A stretch of 64,000 nucleotides of DNA from Lachnospiraceae bacterium (GCA_016287765.1 JAEEWS010000004.1:38903-102902); one strand, 5' to 3'. Numbered from the stretch's first letter, positions 8,087 through 16,357 are shown. Program-made: numbers and translations. Notes: generated by a model from the sequence alone, not told the origin.

Positions 8087-8900
8087 AGATACCGTCTCCC
8101 ACTTTTTCGGAATAGTGGGCATCGGATCCGTAAGTGATCGCAGTTCCGCCCAACTCCTTATATCTGTTCATTATGGCATCCGAAGGATGAACATGTTTTA
8201 TCCTTGTGAATGCCCCATTTGTATTAACTTCCAATGCCTGACCTCTTTTGATTATGATCTTAAGGATCTCATCAATAGTTTGGGAATTCCTGCCGTATAC
8301 CCCCTTAAAATATTCTTCGGGAGTGGTATCGATCAGTTCGTCAGGAACATAGCGGACCACATAGTCTATGTGGGCAAGAGAGGTAAAGAGATCATATTCT
8401 TTAACGCATTCAAGCATATTTTCATAGTACTCTTTTATAAGTCTGTCTGCCCCCAGTTTAAACCAGGCTTCCGGATAGTAGGGTTCTTCATCGTTTACCA
8501 GATGTACCGAACCCAGGACCACGTCAAACCGATATTTGTCCACCATTCCTTTGTATAGTTTAAGGATGTCGGGTCTGTGAGGCCTCATCCCCAGTTCTAT
8601 TCCCGAAAGGATACGGATCCGGTCACCGTATAGGCTTCTAACTCTTTCAAGTTCTTTAAAATACTTTTCTATATCAAAAGTAAAAAGAGGTCTCTCATCA
8701 AAATCCGGATGGAGCTTCATTCCTTCCGGTCCGTTCGCTTCCCTTAAATCTTCTCTGAACTCCTCCGGATAATCTTCATCCCAGTGTTCCGTAAAAGCGA
8801 TGGCATCAAGTCCTCTTTTAATGGCAACTTCCACAGATTCCTGCATACAGGCATTGGAATCCGTGGAAAAATATGTATGTACGTGCAGATCTGCTTTCAT
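8076..8900 (-). CDS. PHP-domain phosphatase, histidinol-phosphatase (HisJ) type
   Basis: The 274-residue protein has the PHP metal motifs in order: DLHVHTYFS (4-12), FTEHWDEDY near 37, SGIELG near 99, GSVHLV near 131 and GSDAH near 262. HisJ-type proteins dephosphorylate L-histidinol phosphate, but no other his gene is nearby, so another phosphate ester is equally possible. It is first in a two-gene operon with rqcH, from a consensus promoter at 8984-9012. Confidence 0.85.
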   Translation of the reverse strand: MKADLHVHTYFSTDSNACMQESVEVAIKRGLDAIAFTEHWDEDYPEEFREDLREANGPEGMKLHPDFDERPLFTFDIEKYFKELERVRSLYGDRIRILSGIELGMRPHRPDILKLYKGMVDKYRFDVVLGSVHLVNDEEPYYPEAWFKLGADRLIKEYYENMLECVKEYDLFTSLAHIDYVVRYVPDELIDTTPEEYFKGVYGRNSQTIDEILKIIIKRGQALEVNTNGAFTRIKHVHPSDAIMNRYKELGGTAITYGSDAHYSEKVGDGIYGI

Positions 8901-8919
8901 AATGTATCACCCTTTCCCT

Positions 8920-8953
8920 GTGCCACGGATCGATCTCATGGCACGCCTTTTTT
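8920..8953 (+). terminator. Hairpin with T-run on the plus strand, no plus-strand gene
   Basis: Inverted repeat 8920-8925 with 8939-8944 followed by a T-run (8948-8953) on the plus strand. It lies in the leader of the PHP-rqcH operon. No plus-strand gene precedes it, so it may block antisense transcription or act as a leader hairpin. Confidence 0.3.
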
Positions 8954-8983
8954 CATTAAGGCCGGATCTTTCCGGGCAGACAC

Positions 8984-9012
8984 ATTTTACTTTATGACCG
9001 GTTTTCAGTCAA
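8984..9012 (-). promoter_or_regulatory. Sigma-A promoter of the PHP-rqcH operon
   Basis: On the minus strand TTGACT (9007-9012), 17-base spacer, TAAAAT (8984-8989). The -35 overlaps the stop of the last gene of the Tad-like cluster, separating the two transcription units. Confidence 0.75.
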
Positions 9013-9436
9013 GGGTCACCCTGCGTACAATAATGATTTCATAATTCAGTTTTCTTCCCGGCGCACTGATCTCAAAGGTCTCGGATTCAAAACACAGTTC
9101 AAGGATGTCGCTGCCTCTTACATTAAGAAGTTCCGTCTCCTCCTCTGCCGTAACACCGTTTACGGAAACCGTGATCTTCTTTAATCTCACCCCTTCCTCA
9201 TCGGTCAATGCGCGGCAAACATGTTCAAAGACCATTTGAGCCCTCAATATGGGCCGGGGTTCATACAGGCTTTTGCCAAAGTCCCCTGTCACCGCATCCG
9301 CTGCCGCATTAAACACAGCCTCCAGCCTCTCCCGCTGCCGCAGCACCGTTTTTAAAACATACCTTTCATAGCTTACGGAAGAAAAGGAAAGGCAGAACAG
9401 GATCCCAAATATCAATATCAATCTTGAGCATCTCAT
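9005..9436 (-). CDS. Membrane-anchored protein, last gene of Tad-like cluster, unknown
   Basis: Not recognised as a family. Starting at the ATG at 9436 (MRCSRLILIFGIL) it has 143 residues: one N-terminal hydrophobic segment (about 4-22), then a soluble, mixed alpha/beta domain with VTVSVNG- and FEISAPG-like strands. A TTG at 9445 is an alternative start. The form, signal anchor plus small extracytoplasmic domain, resembles minor pilin or TadE/F-like proteins, which fits its place in the cluster. It overlaps the 58-residue frame upstream by about 70 bases, so one of the two starts may be wrong. Confidence 0.6.
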   Translation of the reverse strand: MRCSRLILIFGILFCLSFSSVSYERYVLKTVLRQRERLEAVFNAAADAVTGDFGKSLYEPRPILRAQMVFEHVCRALTDEEGVRLKKITVSVNGVTAEEETELLNVRGSDILELCFESETFEISAPGRKLNYEIIIVRRVTLD

Positions 9437-9542
9437 ACAATACAACCTTTATAAAAGAAATCTCTCCCTTAAGAAAAACAACAGGTCCAAAAAAACATAC
9501 CGCGATCAGCAGAAACCGCATAACAAGTTCTTCAAAATCCAT
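9366..9542 (-). CDS. Small hydrophobic protein in Tad-like cluster (58 residues)
   Basis: Short frame starting MDFEELVMRFLLIAV at 9542, overlapping the stop of the upstream gene (9532) and running into the next gene in another frame. It has one membrane-spanning stretch (about residues 8-25) with an acidic N-terminus. The coupling of its start to the preceding stop fits the overlap style of the cluster, but the long overlap with the following gene lowers confidence. Confidence 0.4.
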   Translation of the reverse strand: MDFEELVMRFLLIAVCFFGPVVFLKGEISFIKVVLYEMLKIDIDIWDPVLPFLFFRKL

Positions 9543-9840
9543 AGTAGATCAGCTTCCCTTTCTTTTTGTCTTCATCCTTCGGTTCTGTCTCCCTGTAAAA
9601 ATATGGGTACAGTTCCGAGTCGATCTCCCCCTCCGGGGTGATGCTTACCGCCGTAACATGAACATTTATTATCTCTCCCACCGTCAGGATATATTCCGGT
9701 TCATCTTTGTTTTCGTCAACTGCTTTTCTAATAACAGCCCGCTTTACTTCAGACACCGTTTCCTTCCATTGTAACAGTGGTGAGATCATCAATATAAGGA
9801 TAAAGGTAAGCACCCCCAGTATATGGTCAGGTCCGTTCAT
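9532..9840 (-). CDS. Small membrane-anchored protein of Tad-like cluster, unknown
   Basis: 102 residues: short N-terminus, one hydrophobic segment (about 7-24, VLTFILILMISPLL), then a small charged domain with VGEIINVHVTAVSITPEG, probably beta strands, and a basic C-terminus. A GAGGCGG ribosome site precedes the ATG, and it starts 10 bases after the 43-residue gene. Topology suggests a pseudopilin-like or assembly accessory protein. No family recognised. Confidence 0.7.
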   Translation of the reverse strand: MNGPDHILGVLTFILILMISPLLQWKETVSEVKRAVIRKAVDENKDEPEYILTVGEIINVHVTAVSITPEGEIDSELYPYFYRETEPKDEDKKKGKLIYYGF

Positions 9841-9850
9841 ATTATCCGCC

Positions 9851-9982
9851 TCACATCAATGCCGCCCGGATCAGCTGTTCATACAGCCCTATCAGGTAAA
9901 CGGTGATTCCCAGTAAAAGTGTCACTCCGGATGAAAATATCAAAATATCCGCACCGAGATTTATGACAGAATTTCTTTTCAT
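9851..9982 (-). CDS. 43-residue single-span membrane protein in Tad-like cluster
   Basis: A short frame between two cluster genes: start MKRNSVINLGADILIF at 9982 with GGCGGG just upstream, stop at 9851. One hydrophobic segment (about residues 10-33) is followed by an amphipathic tail ending LIRAALM. In size and position it could be the Flp-type structural pilin, but it lacks the Gly-(4)-Glu-Tyr processing motif of Flp pilins, so that is only a possibility. Confidence 0.55.
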   Translation of the reverse strand: MKRNSVINLGADILIFSSGVTLLLGITVYLIGLYEQLIRAALM

Positions 9983-9990
9983 CCCGCCTC

Positions 9991-10485
9991 CTATCTTTGA
10001 GTAAAGGTCAATCTGTCTATGATACCGTTTTCATCCCTGTGTAGTTTTGCATCAAAGGTCGCATTGGGATTTATATAATACATGGACATGGACCTGTCAC
10101 TTATGTTCCTGGCCGCTTCTTCAAAGTTGATCATATTCTTGTCATCATATCCGCACACCGTACCCGCAGAGCAATTATATGCCACGCCCTCCTTATCCTT
10201 GGACTGGCTCTTCAGAAAACTGCCGTTTTTCACATATATCGTTACGTTTTCATCGTCAAGGCGGTTTATGAGGCTCTTAATCTCTCCTCCCGAAGCTGTG
10301 TTTCCGGTTCCGTCATACATGGCATATTCTATATCCGAATAATGGCCCATAAGATCGTCATACTGTGAATTTGCCGCATATATGGTCTCCTTTGATTTGT
10401 TATACATAGACATCCCTATCACCACAAAGCCAACTGTCATGATGATGCCAACCGAAAAGTAAATTATCTTTTTAACTATATCCAT
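9991..10485 (-). CDS. Pilin-like membrane-anchored protein A of Tad-like cluster
   Basis: 164 residues with an N-terminal hydrophobic segment (about 7-27, IIYFSVGIIMTVGFVVIG) and a soluble domain. The C-terminal region with SMYYINP, DENG and LTFTQR matches the next upstream protein (SVYYMNP, DEND, ITVEQR), so the two are paralogues. Two cysteines (CSAGTVCG) could form a disulfide outside the cell. The layout fits a TadE/F-like minor pilin, though no peptidase cleavage motif is obvious. It begins 3 bases after its paralogue's stop. Confidence 0.7.
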   Translation of the reverse strand: MDIVKKIIYFSVGIIMTVGFVVIGMSMYNKSKETIYAANSQYDDLMGHYSDIEYAMYDGTGNTASGGEIKSLINRLDDENVTIYVKNGSFLKSQSKDKEGVAYNCSAGTVCGYDDKNMINFEEAARNISDRSMSMYYINPNATFDAKLHRDENGIIDRLTFTQR

Positions 10486-10488
10486 TTT

Positions 10489-10902
10489 TTATCTCCTTTG
10501 TTCTACTGTGATCTTTTTTACCGCATCGTTCTCATCGAAGCGGACAGTTACATGATATTTTTTCAGAGGGTTCATATAATATACGGATGAAGTGTCCCTG
10601 ATACAGGCTGCGGAGATCTCATCCAACACGAAACTCTTTTTTTCCGTCCTGACTTCGACAGTGATCCCTTCCGAGGCATACATCTTCTTAACATAGGATA
10701 TTGCCCGGCTGCCGTCGATCTCTGTTCCGTCAAACCTGGTGATCTCATATTTCTTTAGTTCCCTTATGGAGTTTTCCTCCTGCTCCACTATGTTCTTTCC
10801 GATCTCCGCTGCCTTTGAATAGACCTTAAATCCTATCATTGCCAGAGACACTGTTATAACAAGCCCTGCTGCAAACAGAATGAATTCCTTTACTACAGAC
10901 AT
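10489..10902 (-). CDS. Pilin-like membrane-anchored protein B of Tad-like cluster
   Basis: 137 residues. One N-terminal membrane segment (about 7-27, ILFAAGLVITVSLAMIG), then a helical linker and a C-terminal domain paralogous to the downstream gene product (shared YY-NP and DEN motifs, QR end). Probably exported and anchored. It starts 8 bases after the TadB/C-like gene. A duplicated pair of minor pilin-like genes right after the platform protein is consistent with Tad loci. Confidence 0.7.
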   Translation of the reverse strand: MSVVKEFILFAAGLVITVSLAMIGFKVYSKAAEIGKNIVEQEENSIRELKKYEITRFDGTEIDGSRAISYVKKMYASEGITVEVRTEKKSFVLDEISAACIRDTSSVYYMNPLKKYHVTVRFDENDAVKKITVEQRR

Positions 10903-10910
10903 ACTCCCTC

Positions 10911-12491
10911 CTAAATGCCCTTTAGTATGTTGAACAGTTCTTCCATTTCACCCAATGTCATTTTAAGGAAGGGGATAACAAAATACCCTCCCAACATTAC
11001 AGCCCCCGGTATCCATGCTATGATATCCGTAAGGTCCTTTCGTTTTTCCGTCCTTATGGTGTTTTCCAGTTCTTCCATCTTTTCCATGTTCTCCCTGTCG
11101 GATATCGTATCCGCAAATGCATCTTCGATACCGACTTCATCGACGGCAAGAAACCCGTCTGCGATACTTTCGAAATACTCATTTTTCTTCTTTCCCTTTT
11201 CCTTTAAGTTTCTCAATGCTTTTTCCGCTCCTCCCGGCAGGATGTTAAGAGTTTCCCTGATCTCGTTTCCGAAGGCTCTGGCAAATAATTCCAGATCCGA
11301 TAAAAGATCAGTGACCGTGATGCTCTCCAGCTTTCTCTCCATCATGATCACCATCTGCATCCTTTTTATCTCCTCCACTGTCAGATTCTTATATCTCGCC
11401 TTTTTAAAGATCAGTTCCAGCAAAGGCATAAGCGACGCCAGCACCCCCATCACTCCCAGTATCACAAGTCCCCCCGGGCAGCTTTCCACTCCCATGATGA
11501 TCCCTGAGATCACCGGGAAAGAAAAGGCCGCTGCCATTTTCATGACCGTTTCTGCCACCGTGTCTTCGGTATCTGTTTCCGATATCAGCATTCTGATCAG
11601 CCTGCATATGATCCCCTTATTGTTTTCCAGTTTTCCGGAGAGCCTTTCCGGCCGGGTTCCCGTAAAAAACTTTTCTGCCCTTCCCGGATCCGATCCCGCA
11701 TCCGACACCATCCGGTATACGAAAAAAGAAAGTATAAGAGCCCCCAAAAGTACAGCCTTGCCGTATCCTTCGTAAAAGCCGGTCATGTTATCGGTAAATG
11801 CCAGACCTGCCTTTTTGAACACACCGTAAAAAAGTACAGGGACCACAGCCACAGTCATATATCCCGAGAACATATATGCGGTTTTCCTGGAAGAATACAG
11901 TTCTCCCGCAACACCGTTCCTAAGAAGATTCAGATTTTCCGCAAAGACAGAGCCCTCCTTTTCACCTTTTCCGTCCCCGAATTCGGAAGCCTCAAAGGCC
12001 TGTATCAGGAACAGTTTAAGGAAACGGTTTCTCACTCCTTTTCCCACATATTCCCTCACTGCTTTTCTTCTTTCTCCCAGAAGCAAAATGTCATGTATCT
12101 CCTCAGCATTGAGCCTTATCTCCTCCGGCATTTCCCTTGAGGCTTCTTTGACCGCTTCCGGAATGTTTCCCAGATTAAGGAACTTCTTTCTGACTCCCGA
12201 CAGATATCCGGGCAGCTTCATGTACAGCCGGTTTCTCATGTTTCTCAAGATGATCCCCGGTATCTCTCTGGTCATGATATAGGTGACAAAGCCCATTAAG
12301 AGCCATGTAAAAAAGCCGGGTCCGTTTATCAAAAGAACGAAGATCATGCTGAGTACCGCTGCCGTAACGGACAGAAACACTATCTTTCCCGACTTTTCCT
12401 TAAGTGTCTCCCTTCCATAGGGGCAGAGTTCTTCAAGCCCTTTTTCAACCCACCGTCGGTAGTGGCCAAAGACATTTGATACCACCGTCAT
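10911..12491 (-). CDS. TadB/TadC-like inner-membrane platform protein
   Basis: 526 residues with membrane segments near 37-75 (two), 208-225, 245-262, 315-365 and a C-terminal one near 490-510, and two soluble helical regions (about 85-200 and 370-480). This pattern, two T2SF-like halves, fits a fusion of TadB and TadC, which are usually separate ~300-residue proteins. It would form the membrane platform driven by the CpaF-like ATPase. The ATG at 12491 follows GAGG and overlaps the ATPase gene end by 47 bases. The assignment rests on topology and context, since sequence similarity is weak. Confidence 0.65.
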   Translation of the reverse strand: MTVVSNVFGHYRRWVEKGLEELCPYGRETLKEKSGKIVFLSVTAAVLSMIFVLLINGPGFFTWLLMGFVTYIMTREIPGIILRNMRNRLYMKLPGYLSGVRKKFLNLGNIPEAVKEASREMPEEIRLNAEEIHDILLLGERRKAVREYVGKGVRNRFLKLFLIQAFEASEFGDGKGEKEGSVFAENLNLLRNGVAGELYSSRKTAYMFSGYMTVAVVPVLFYGVFKKAGLAFTDNMTGFYEGYGKAVLLGALILSFFVYRMVSDAGSDPGRAEKFFTGTRPERLSGKLENNKGIICRLIRMLISETDTEDTVAETVMKMAAAFSFPVISGIIMGVESCPGGLVILGVMGVLASLMPLLELIFKKARYKNLTVEEIKRMQMVIMMERKLESITVTDLLSDLELFARAFGNEIRETLNILPGGAEKALRNLKEKGKKKNEYFESIADGFLAVDEVGIEDAFADTISDRENMEKMEELENTIRTEKRKDLTDIIAWIPGAVMLGGYFVIPFLKMTLGEMEELFNILKGI

Positions 12492-14022
12492 CTTGAACCT
12501 CGCTGATCCTTTCTATGCATCTTAAGCCTCCCTTTCGCCTCATATGTATGTCTATTCCCAGTGCGTTCACCGCTTCGCTTCTGGCCAGCCTTTCATCGCT
12601 GTATCCTCCCGCATTGAGCCGGGCGTTGGTAAAATCCCTCACCATGTCGGAAGTTTCCTTATAGTGGGCGGTAAACAGAATAGTCTCCGCAGTTTTAGCG
12701 ATATCTGTAAGCGTAACCGCCATGTCCGGAGTATTCACCTCTCCCACGGCAAAAACCTGTCCCGTGGTCTTCTTGGAAAATCCCAGGACTCTGTCCGCCG
12801 GATCCTTATCCGACACTCTTAAGGTCAGGGTATTGGCTTTCGGGAGATAATCACGGATATTAAGTTCAAAGCTTTCCGCCTCGATCACGCGTATGCTCTT
12901 TTCCTTACCTATCTCTATAAGCAACGCCCTTAAAAGGGTGGTCTTTCCCGAGGCTGTTTCTCCCGTTACCGCAATACTCTTCCTGGTGTGCAATATGCGT
13001 ATCAGGAGATCCCTTAGTTCTTCGTCCTCCACCAGTTCATCCAGGGATATCCTCGGCACGGTATCAAATTTTCTGATAAGCCCTGCCCAGGAGTCCGAAA
13101 AAGGCGGTCTTGTAACAGTCACTCTTCTTCCGTCGGGGGTGTCCGCCACGATCCTCGGCGTTCTTCTTGTAAGTTCACCCGCTCCCGTGTTTTTTATCAG
13201 GTTTCTTAATACTCTGATCAATTCATCATCGGATCCGAAGGAAAGGAACAGCAGCCTGACCGGAATCCCCGAGACCAGGATGTGCACGCTGTCCCTGCTG
13301 AAGCTTTTGCTTTCAACATTTTTCTTTTCTTCCAGCATTTCCCTGTAATCGTAGTTATCCTTTATGCATCCCGACATTCCCAACTGTATCTCTTCGATGC
13401 ATCCCTTCTGCCACATCAATGAATCCACTTCTCCAAAGCCCACCGTCATGGCGTAGATCATGGTCGCCAACACCTTTAGCCTGTCCTCCCTGTCCATATT
13501 ACGGCATAAACAGGCATATGCATCCTCAACATAATTACCCGACAACTCTCCGCAACAGACAGAAACATCCTTGAACCTGCTTTCCCAGAGTTTTTCAAAG
13601 CCTCTTTCCCGCTCATTCTTTCCCGCCTCGTAAAGTATGCACTCAAATCTCCCCCAAAGATTGCCGCTTTCATTAAATATCCTGTCCAATTCTTCATCCG
13701 TGGGTTTTTTAACCTCCGTTAGCCAGGCAAGGATCACAGACTTTATCACATCCCTGGGTCCTTTAAGCCCGCTGCAGCAGTTTCCCAGAGCCTCTGCCAC
13801 CGACTCCTCGGTCTTTTGTACATTTAAAGCCGAATTCCCGCCGAAGTTTTGTTTCCTAAGGCCGTAGTCGTTAAGAAGTTCTGCTCCCTCCTTTACCAGC
13901 CGCGAGAAGGTCACACACCTCATGGTCTCATCCTTTTTTTCCTTTCTTTCTTTAAAAAGCATATATCCCGCCAACGGGATCAGAAGCAAAAGAAAGACCA
14001 GCTGAAGGACCTCACCTGTCAT
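12445..14022 (-). CDS. CpaF/TadA-like secretion ATPase with N-terminal membrane segment
   Basis: 525 residues. The C-terminal half is a type II/IV secretion ATPase: Walker A GETASGKTT (about 345), Asp box region, VFAVGEV as Walker B, and FTAHY in the place of the TIHA His box. It powers pilus assembly or secretion in Tad systems. Unusual points: residues 4-22 form a hydrophobic segment (LQLVFLLLLIPLAGYML) not usual in soluble CpaF, and the Walker B and His boxes are divergent (GEVNT instead of GEVRG). The upstream CpaE-like gene overlaps by 4 bases (ATGA). Confidence 0.8.
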   Translation of the reverse strand: MTGEVLQLVFLLLLIPLAGYMLFKERKEKKDETMRCVTFSRLVKEGAELLNDYGLRKQNFGGNSALNVQKTEESVAEALGNCCSGLKGPRDVIKSVILAWLTEVKKPTDEELDRIFNESGNLWGRFECILYEAGKNERERGFEKLWESRFKDVSVCCGELSGNYVEDAYACLCRNMDREDRLKVLATMIYAMTVGFGEVDSLMWQKGCIEEIQLGMSGCIKDNYDYREMLEEKKNVESKSFSRDSVHILVSGIPVRLLFLSFGSDDELIRVLRNLIKNTGAGELTRRTPRIVADTPDGRRVTVTRPPFSDSWAGLIRKFDTVPRISLDELVEDEELRDLLIRILHTRKSIAVTGETASGKTTLLRALLIEIGKEKSIRVIEAESFELNIRDYLPKANTLTLRVSDKDPADRVLGFSKKTTGQVFAVGEVNTPDMAVTLTDIAKTAETILFTAHYKETSDMVRDFTNARLNAGGYSDERLARSEAVNALGIDIHMRRKGGLRCIERISEVQDDGGIKCLWPLPTVG

Positions 14023-14771
14023 CTTCCTCCTCCTTTCAACATTTTATTTACCATTTCCCCGGTTTTGGATGTGAAATAATGATCCGGCATATACCTTCCC
14101 ATATTCCTCATGGTCTTAAAAAACTCCACAACCGTCCCTTCGGAAAGCGCATCCATGAAGCCTGTGCAGGAGGGCAGCATAGTCAGTTCCGTTCCGTAGG
14201 AAAATCTGAAACTCCCGGCGCCGGCAGTGGAATTCTTAAGGCTACCGTTAACCACAAACATATCTTTTTTATCTTTTCCCTGTTTTTCAAAATGTTCTTT
14301 CCATGCCCTTTTGCTCTGGGGCAACATCCACATTGTGGTATCCGCCTTTATCCTTCTGCCCGCTCCGCAGTCCACCAATACCAGGTCGTACACTTTTCCG
14401 ATCTCGGATATCATTACCTCCGAGAGTTCATCCTCTTCTTTTCCCCTTATAAGACCTCCCCCGTGGAACACATCCAGAGAAGGACTCAGAGTTTTAAGCG
14501 CACAGCCTCTCACCTTTTCTTCATTTAATCTTCCTCCCCTTATCATCAGCAACAGAGCAGAGAGGCCGGTCTTTTTATAGATCTCTTTCTTTAGATCATT
14601 TGCTAAGTGTCTGTCAAAACAGTCGCAGATGTCGTTCTTCCCTCCGGGGAGCTGGACCACCGCCGTATTAAATCCGGTCTCTGCGGCAAGCCAGGATGCT
14701 GCGGCAGAAACACAGGAGGTTACGTGGCCTGTTCCCGAAAGGTCGGATCTGAACTCAAAGATCTTGCCCAT
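14019..14771 (-). CDS. CpaE/TadZ-like protein with degenerate P-loop
   Basis: 250 residues with the outline of a MinD/ParA-type protein: N-terminal EFRSDLSGTGHVTSCV where the deviant Walker A (KGGxGKT) should be, then LVLVDCGAG near residue 130 as in the Walker B strand of MinD. The P-loop lysine is missing, so it probably does not hydrolyse ATP. In Tad loci CpaE/TadZ positions the apparatus; many TadZ proteins are also degenerate. It lies directly before the ATPase gene (4-base overlap). Confidence 0.65.
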   Translation of the reverse strand: MGKIFEFRSDLSGTGHVTSCVSAAASWLAAETGFNTAVVQLPGGKNDICDCFDRHLANDLKKEIYKKTGLSALLLMIRGGRLNEEKVRGCALKTLSPSLDVFHGGGLIRGKEEDELSEVMISEIGKVYDLVLVDCGAGRRIKADTTMWMLPQSKRAWKEHFEKQGKDKKDMFVVNGSLKNSTAGAGSFRFSYGTELTMLPSCTGFMDALSEGTVVEFFKTMRNMGRYMPDHYFTSKTGEMVNKMLKGGGR

Positions 14772-15331
14772 TTTTTCTCCCTTTCCATTACTTTTTTCAT
14801 TTTTCTGCGGGTCAGTCCCATGATCTCTTCACCCATATCCATAAGACCTTTTCTCATTCCCGGACTCAGGTTCTTAAGGCGGTATTGTATCCCTTCCTGA
14901 AGACAGCATCTCACTGTCAAGTCCTTGACGCTTTCTCTTAAATAGACACTGCTTCCCTTTATCTTAAGCAGGTTCATTATGTAATCCCCTGCTTTTTCAT
15001 TTCCGCAGATATCTCTGATCAGCACCAGGTCATAGACATTACATCCCAGCTGTCTCATGTCCCTTTCAAACCTTCTGGCAGTTGCGGGGAAGATATCCGT
15101 AACAAGGCAGTTGATATCACCTGAAGCTTTTTTTGCCTTTATCATCCCGTTTATCAAAAGCACTCCGGGATATTCTTTTATCTCTTCCTCCCTTATCAAA
15201 GGGATATCGGAAAAGGAATAACTTCTCACCGTGTCATTTATGGCCACATCTATCCCTGACAGTTTAAGCAGTTTTGCAAAGTGCATGACGATATCTTCAC
15301 AATCGACGCCGTCAAAACATATGCATTTCAT
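14720..15331 (-). CDS. Unknown cytosolic protein of Tad-like cluster (possible receiver-like domain)
   Basis: 203 residues, no signal or membrane segment. The N-terminal half alternates short strands and helices (MKCICFDGVD, GVLLINGMI, VYDLVLIRD), as in an atypical receiver or P-loop fold; TadZ proteins have such an N-terminal domain, and here it might be encoded separately from the MinD-like part that follows. The C-terminus is strongly basic. It overlaps the genes on both sides by 20 and 52 bases. Confidence 0.6.
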   Translation of the reverse strand: MKCICFDGVDCEDIVMHFAKLLKLSGIDVAINDTVRSYSFSDIPLIREEEIKEYPGVLLINGMIKAKKASGDINCLVTDIFPATARRFERDMRQLGCNVYDLVLIRDICGNEKAGDYIMNLLKIKGSSVYLRESVKDLTVRCCLQEGIQYRLKNLSPGMRKGLMDMGEEIMGLTRRKMKKVMEREKKWARSLSSDPTFREQAT

Positions 15332-15887
15332 TTTGTCTTCCTCTCCTTCCCTTTATCATCATTCCCCATTTTCCTGCAGGAGGTCTGACGGCACAGAATG
15401 CTCCGCTTTCGATCTCAGGATCTCTGCAGGTCAGTTCTTTTCCCGTTTCTTCTATTGCCAGTATCCTTATTATCCTTTCCTCTTCTTCCCGGTTATCGGA
15501 ACAGAGAAAAGCGGCCTTTTTGTATCTTTGACCGTCTGCGGAAAGCTCGGTACCGGAATGATTTTGGATCTTGCAAAAGGATCCGGTCCTTATCTCCCAA
15601 TCCGTAAAGTTTATAACGAAGGAAAGATCTCCGGCCCTTTCCTTTTCCTTATCTCCCTGCATTTTTAAAAAATCCCTTTCTTTTTCCGGAATACCCAATA
15701 CCTTTTCCGAGAGAAGAGCTTTGTACATCTTCTTAAGGTCATCCCCGGTAAGTTCATCGGAAGCCTCTGTTTTAAGGAGTTCTTCCAATTCTTCTCTTCT
15801 TTCCAGGATTAAAATGTTTAAAAGCTGTTTTCCGGTCAGGAAGCCACCGTTATCAAAGGGCCAGTCCCCTTCCTCTCTCTGCTTCAT
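15312..15887 (-). CDS. Unknown protein of Tad-like cluster
   Basis: 191 residues, charged, no membrane segment. The N-terminal half is helical and Glu/Lys-rich; the C-terminal half has several hydrophobic strands (FVINFTDWEI, ERIIRILAIEE). No family recognised. Its ATG overlaps the stop of the CpaB-like gene (TGATG), so it is translationally coupled and very likely part of the same machinery. Confidence 0.6.
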   Translation of the reverse strand: MKQREEGDWPFDNGGFLTGKQLLNILILERREELEELLKTEASDELTGDDLKKMYKALLSEKVLGIPEKERDFLKMQGDKEKERAGDLSFVINFTDWEIRTGSFCKIQNHSGTELSADGQRYKKAAFLCSDNREEEERIIRILAIEETGKELTCRDPEIESGAFCAVRPPAGKWGMMIKGRRGRQNEMHMF

Positions 15888-16357
15888 CAGGGTATCCTCA
15901 CGGCATAGGCTCTGACTATGCTTCCTTCTTTCATACCGATCAGTGCATCGGTGATACAGGCCAGCTCATCTTCCCTGACCAGGAGAAAAACCCCTTCCTT
16001 GTCCATGCCTTTAATGCATTTTTCCGCCAAAAGTTTGGAATCTCCTCCATTCGGATCTACTATCCGGACATCGATCAGATCACCTTCGGATATGTAATTA
16101 CTGATATCTATCCCGTCGATCCACACTTCCCTCATTTCGGGAGTGTTCTTTTCTTCGATCACTGTTTCCCGTTCTATAGTGTCCTGTGTCTCTTCCTGCG
16201 TGCTTACCTGCCTTTCTGCCTCAAACCCCACACCGTTTGCAATACACAGCCTTTCTGCCAAAAGAGAAGCAAAGGCTCCGGCAGTAAAAAACATCACAAA
16301 AAGCAGGACACGAATGATCGTCCCCGTCTTGTTTTTTCCGTATTTTATTTTGTACAT
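15887..16357 (-). CDS. CpaB/RcpC-like SAF-domain protein, first gene of Tad-like cluster
   Basis: 156 residues. An N-terminal membrane segment (about 14-34) is followed by a Thr/Glu-rich linker and a C-terminal domain (VWIDGIDISNYISEGDLIDV, KCIKGMD, FLLVREDE) that fits the SAF and RcpC/CpaB fold: a short beta clip, then the 'EGDLIDVRIV' strand typical of CpaB. CpaB is a periplasmic or surface-associated assembly factor of Tad pili. First gene after the promoter at 16430-16458. Confidence 0.65.
   Translation of the reverse strand: MYKIKYGKNKTGTIIRVLLFVMFFTAGAFASLLAERLCIANGVGFEAERQVSTQEETQDTIERETVIEEKNTPEMREVWIDGIDISNYISEGDLIDVRIVDPNGGDSKLLAEKCIKGMDKEGVFLLVREDELACITDALIGMKEGSIVRAYAVRIP

Noticed and set aside
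12544..13867. Plus-strand frames opposite the CpaF-like gene
   Set aside because: Shadows of a long gene with biased codon use; no ribosome sites.
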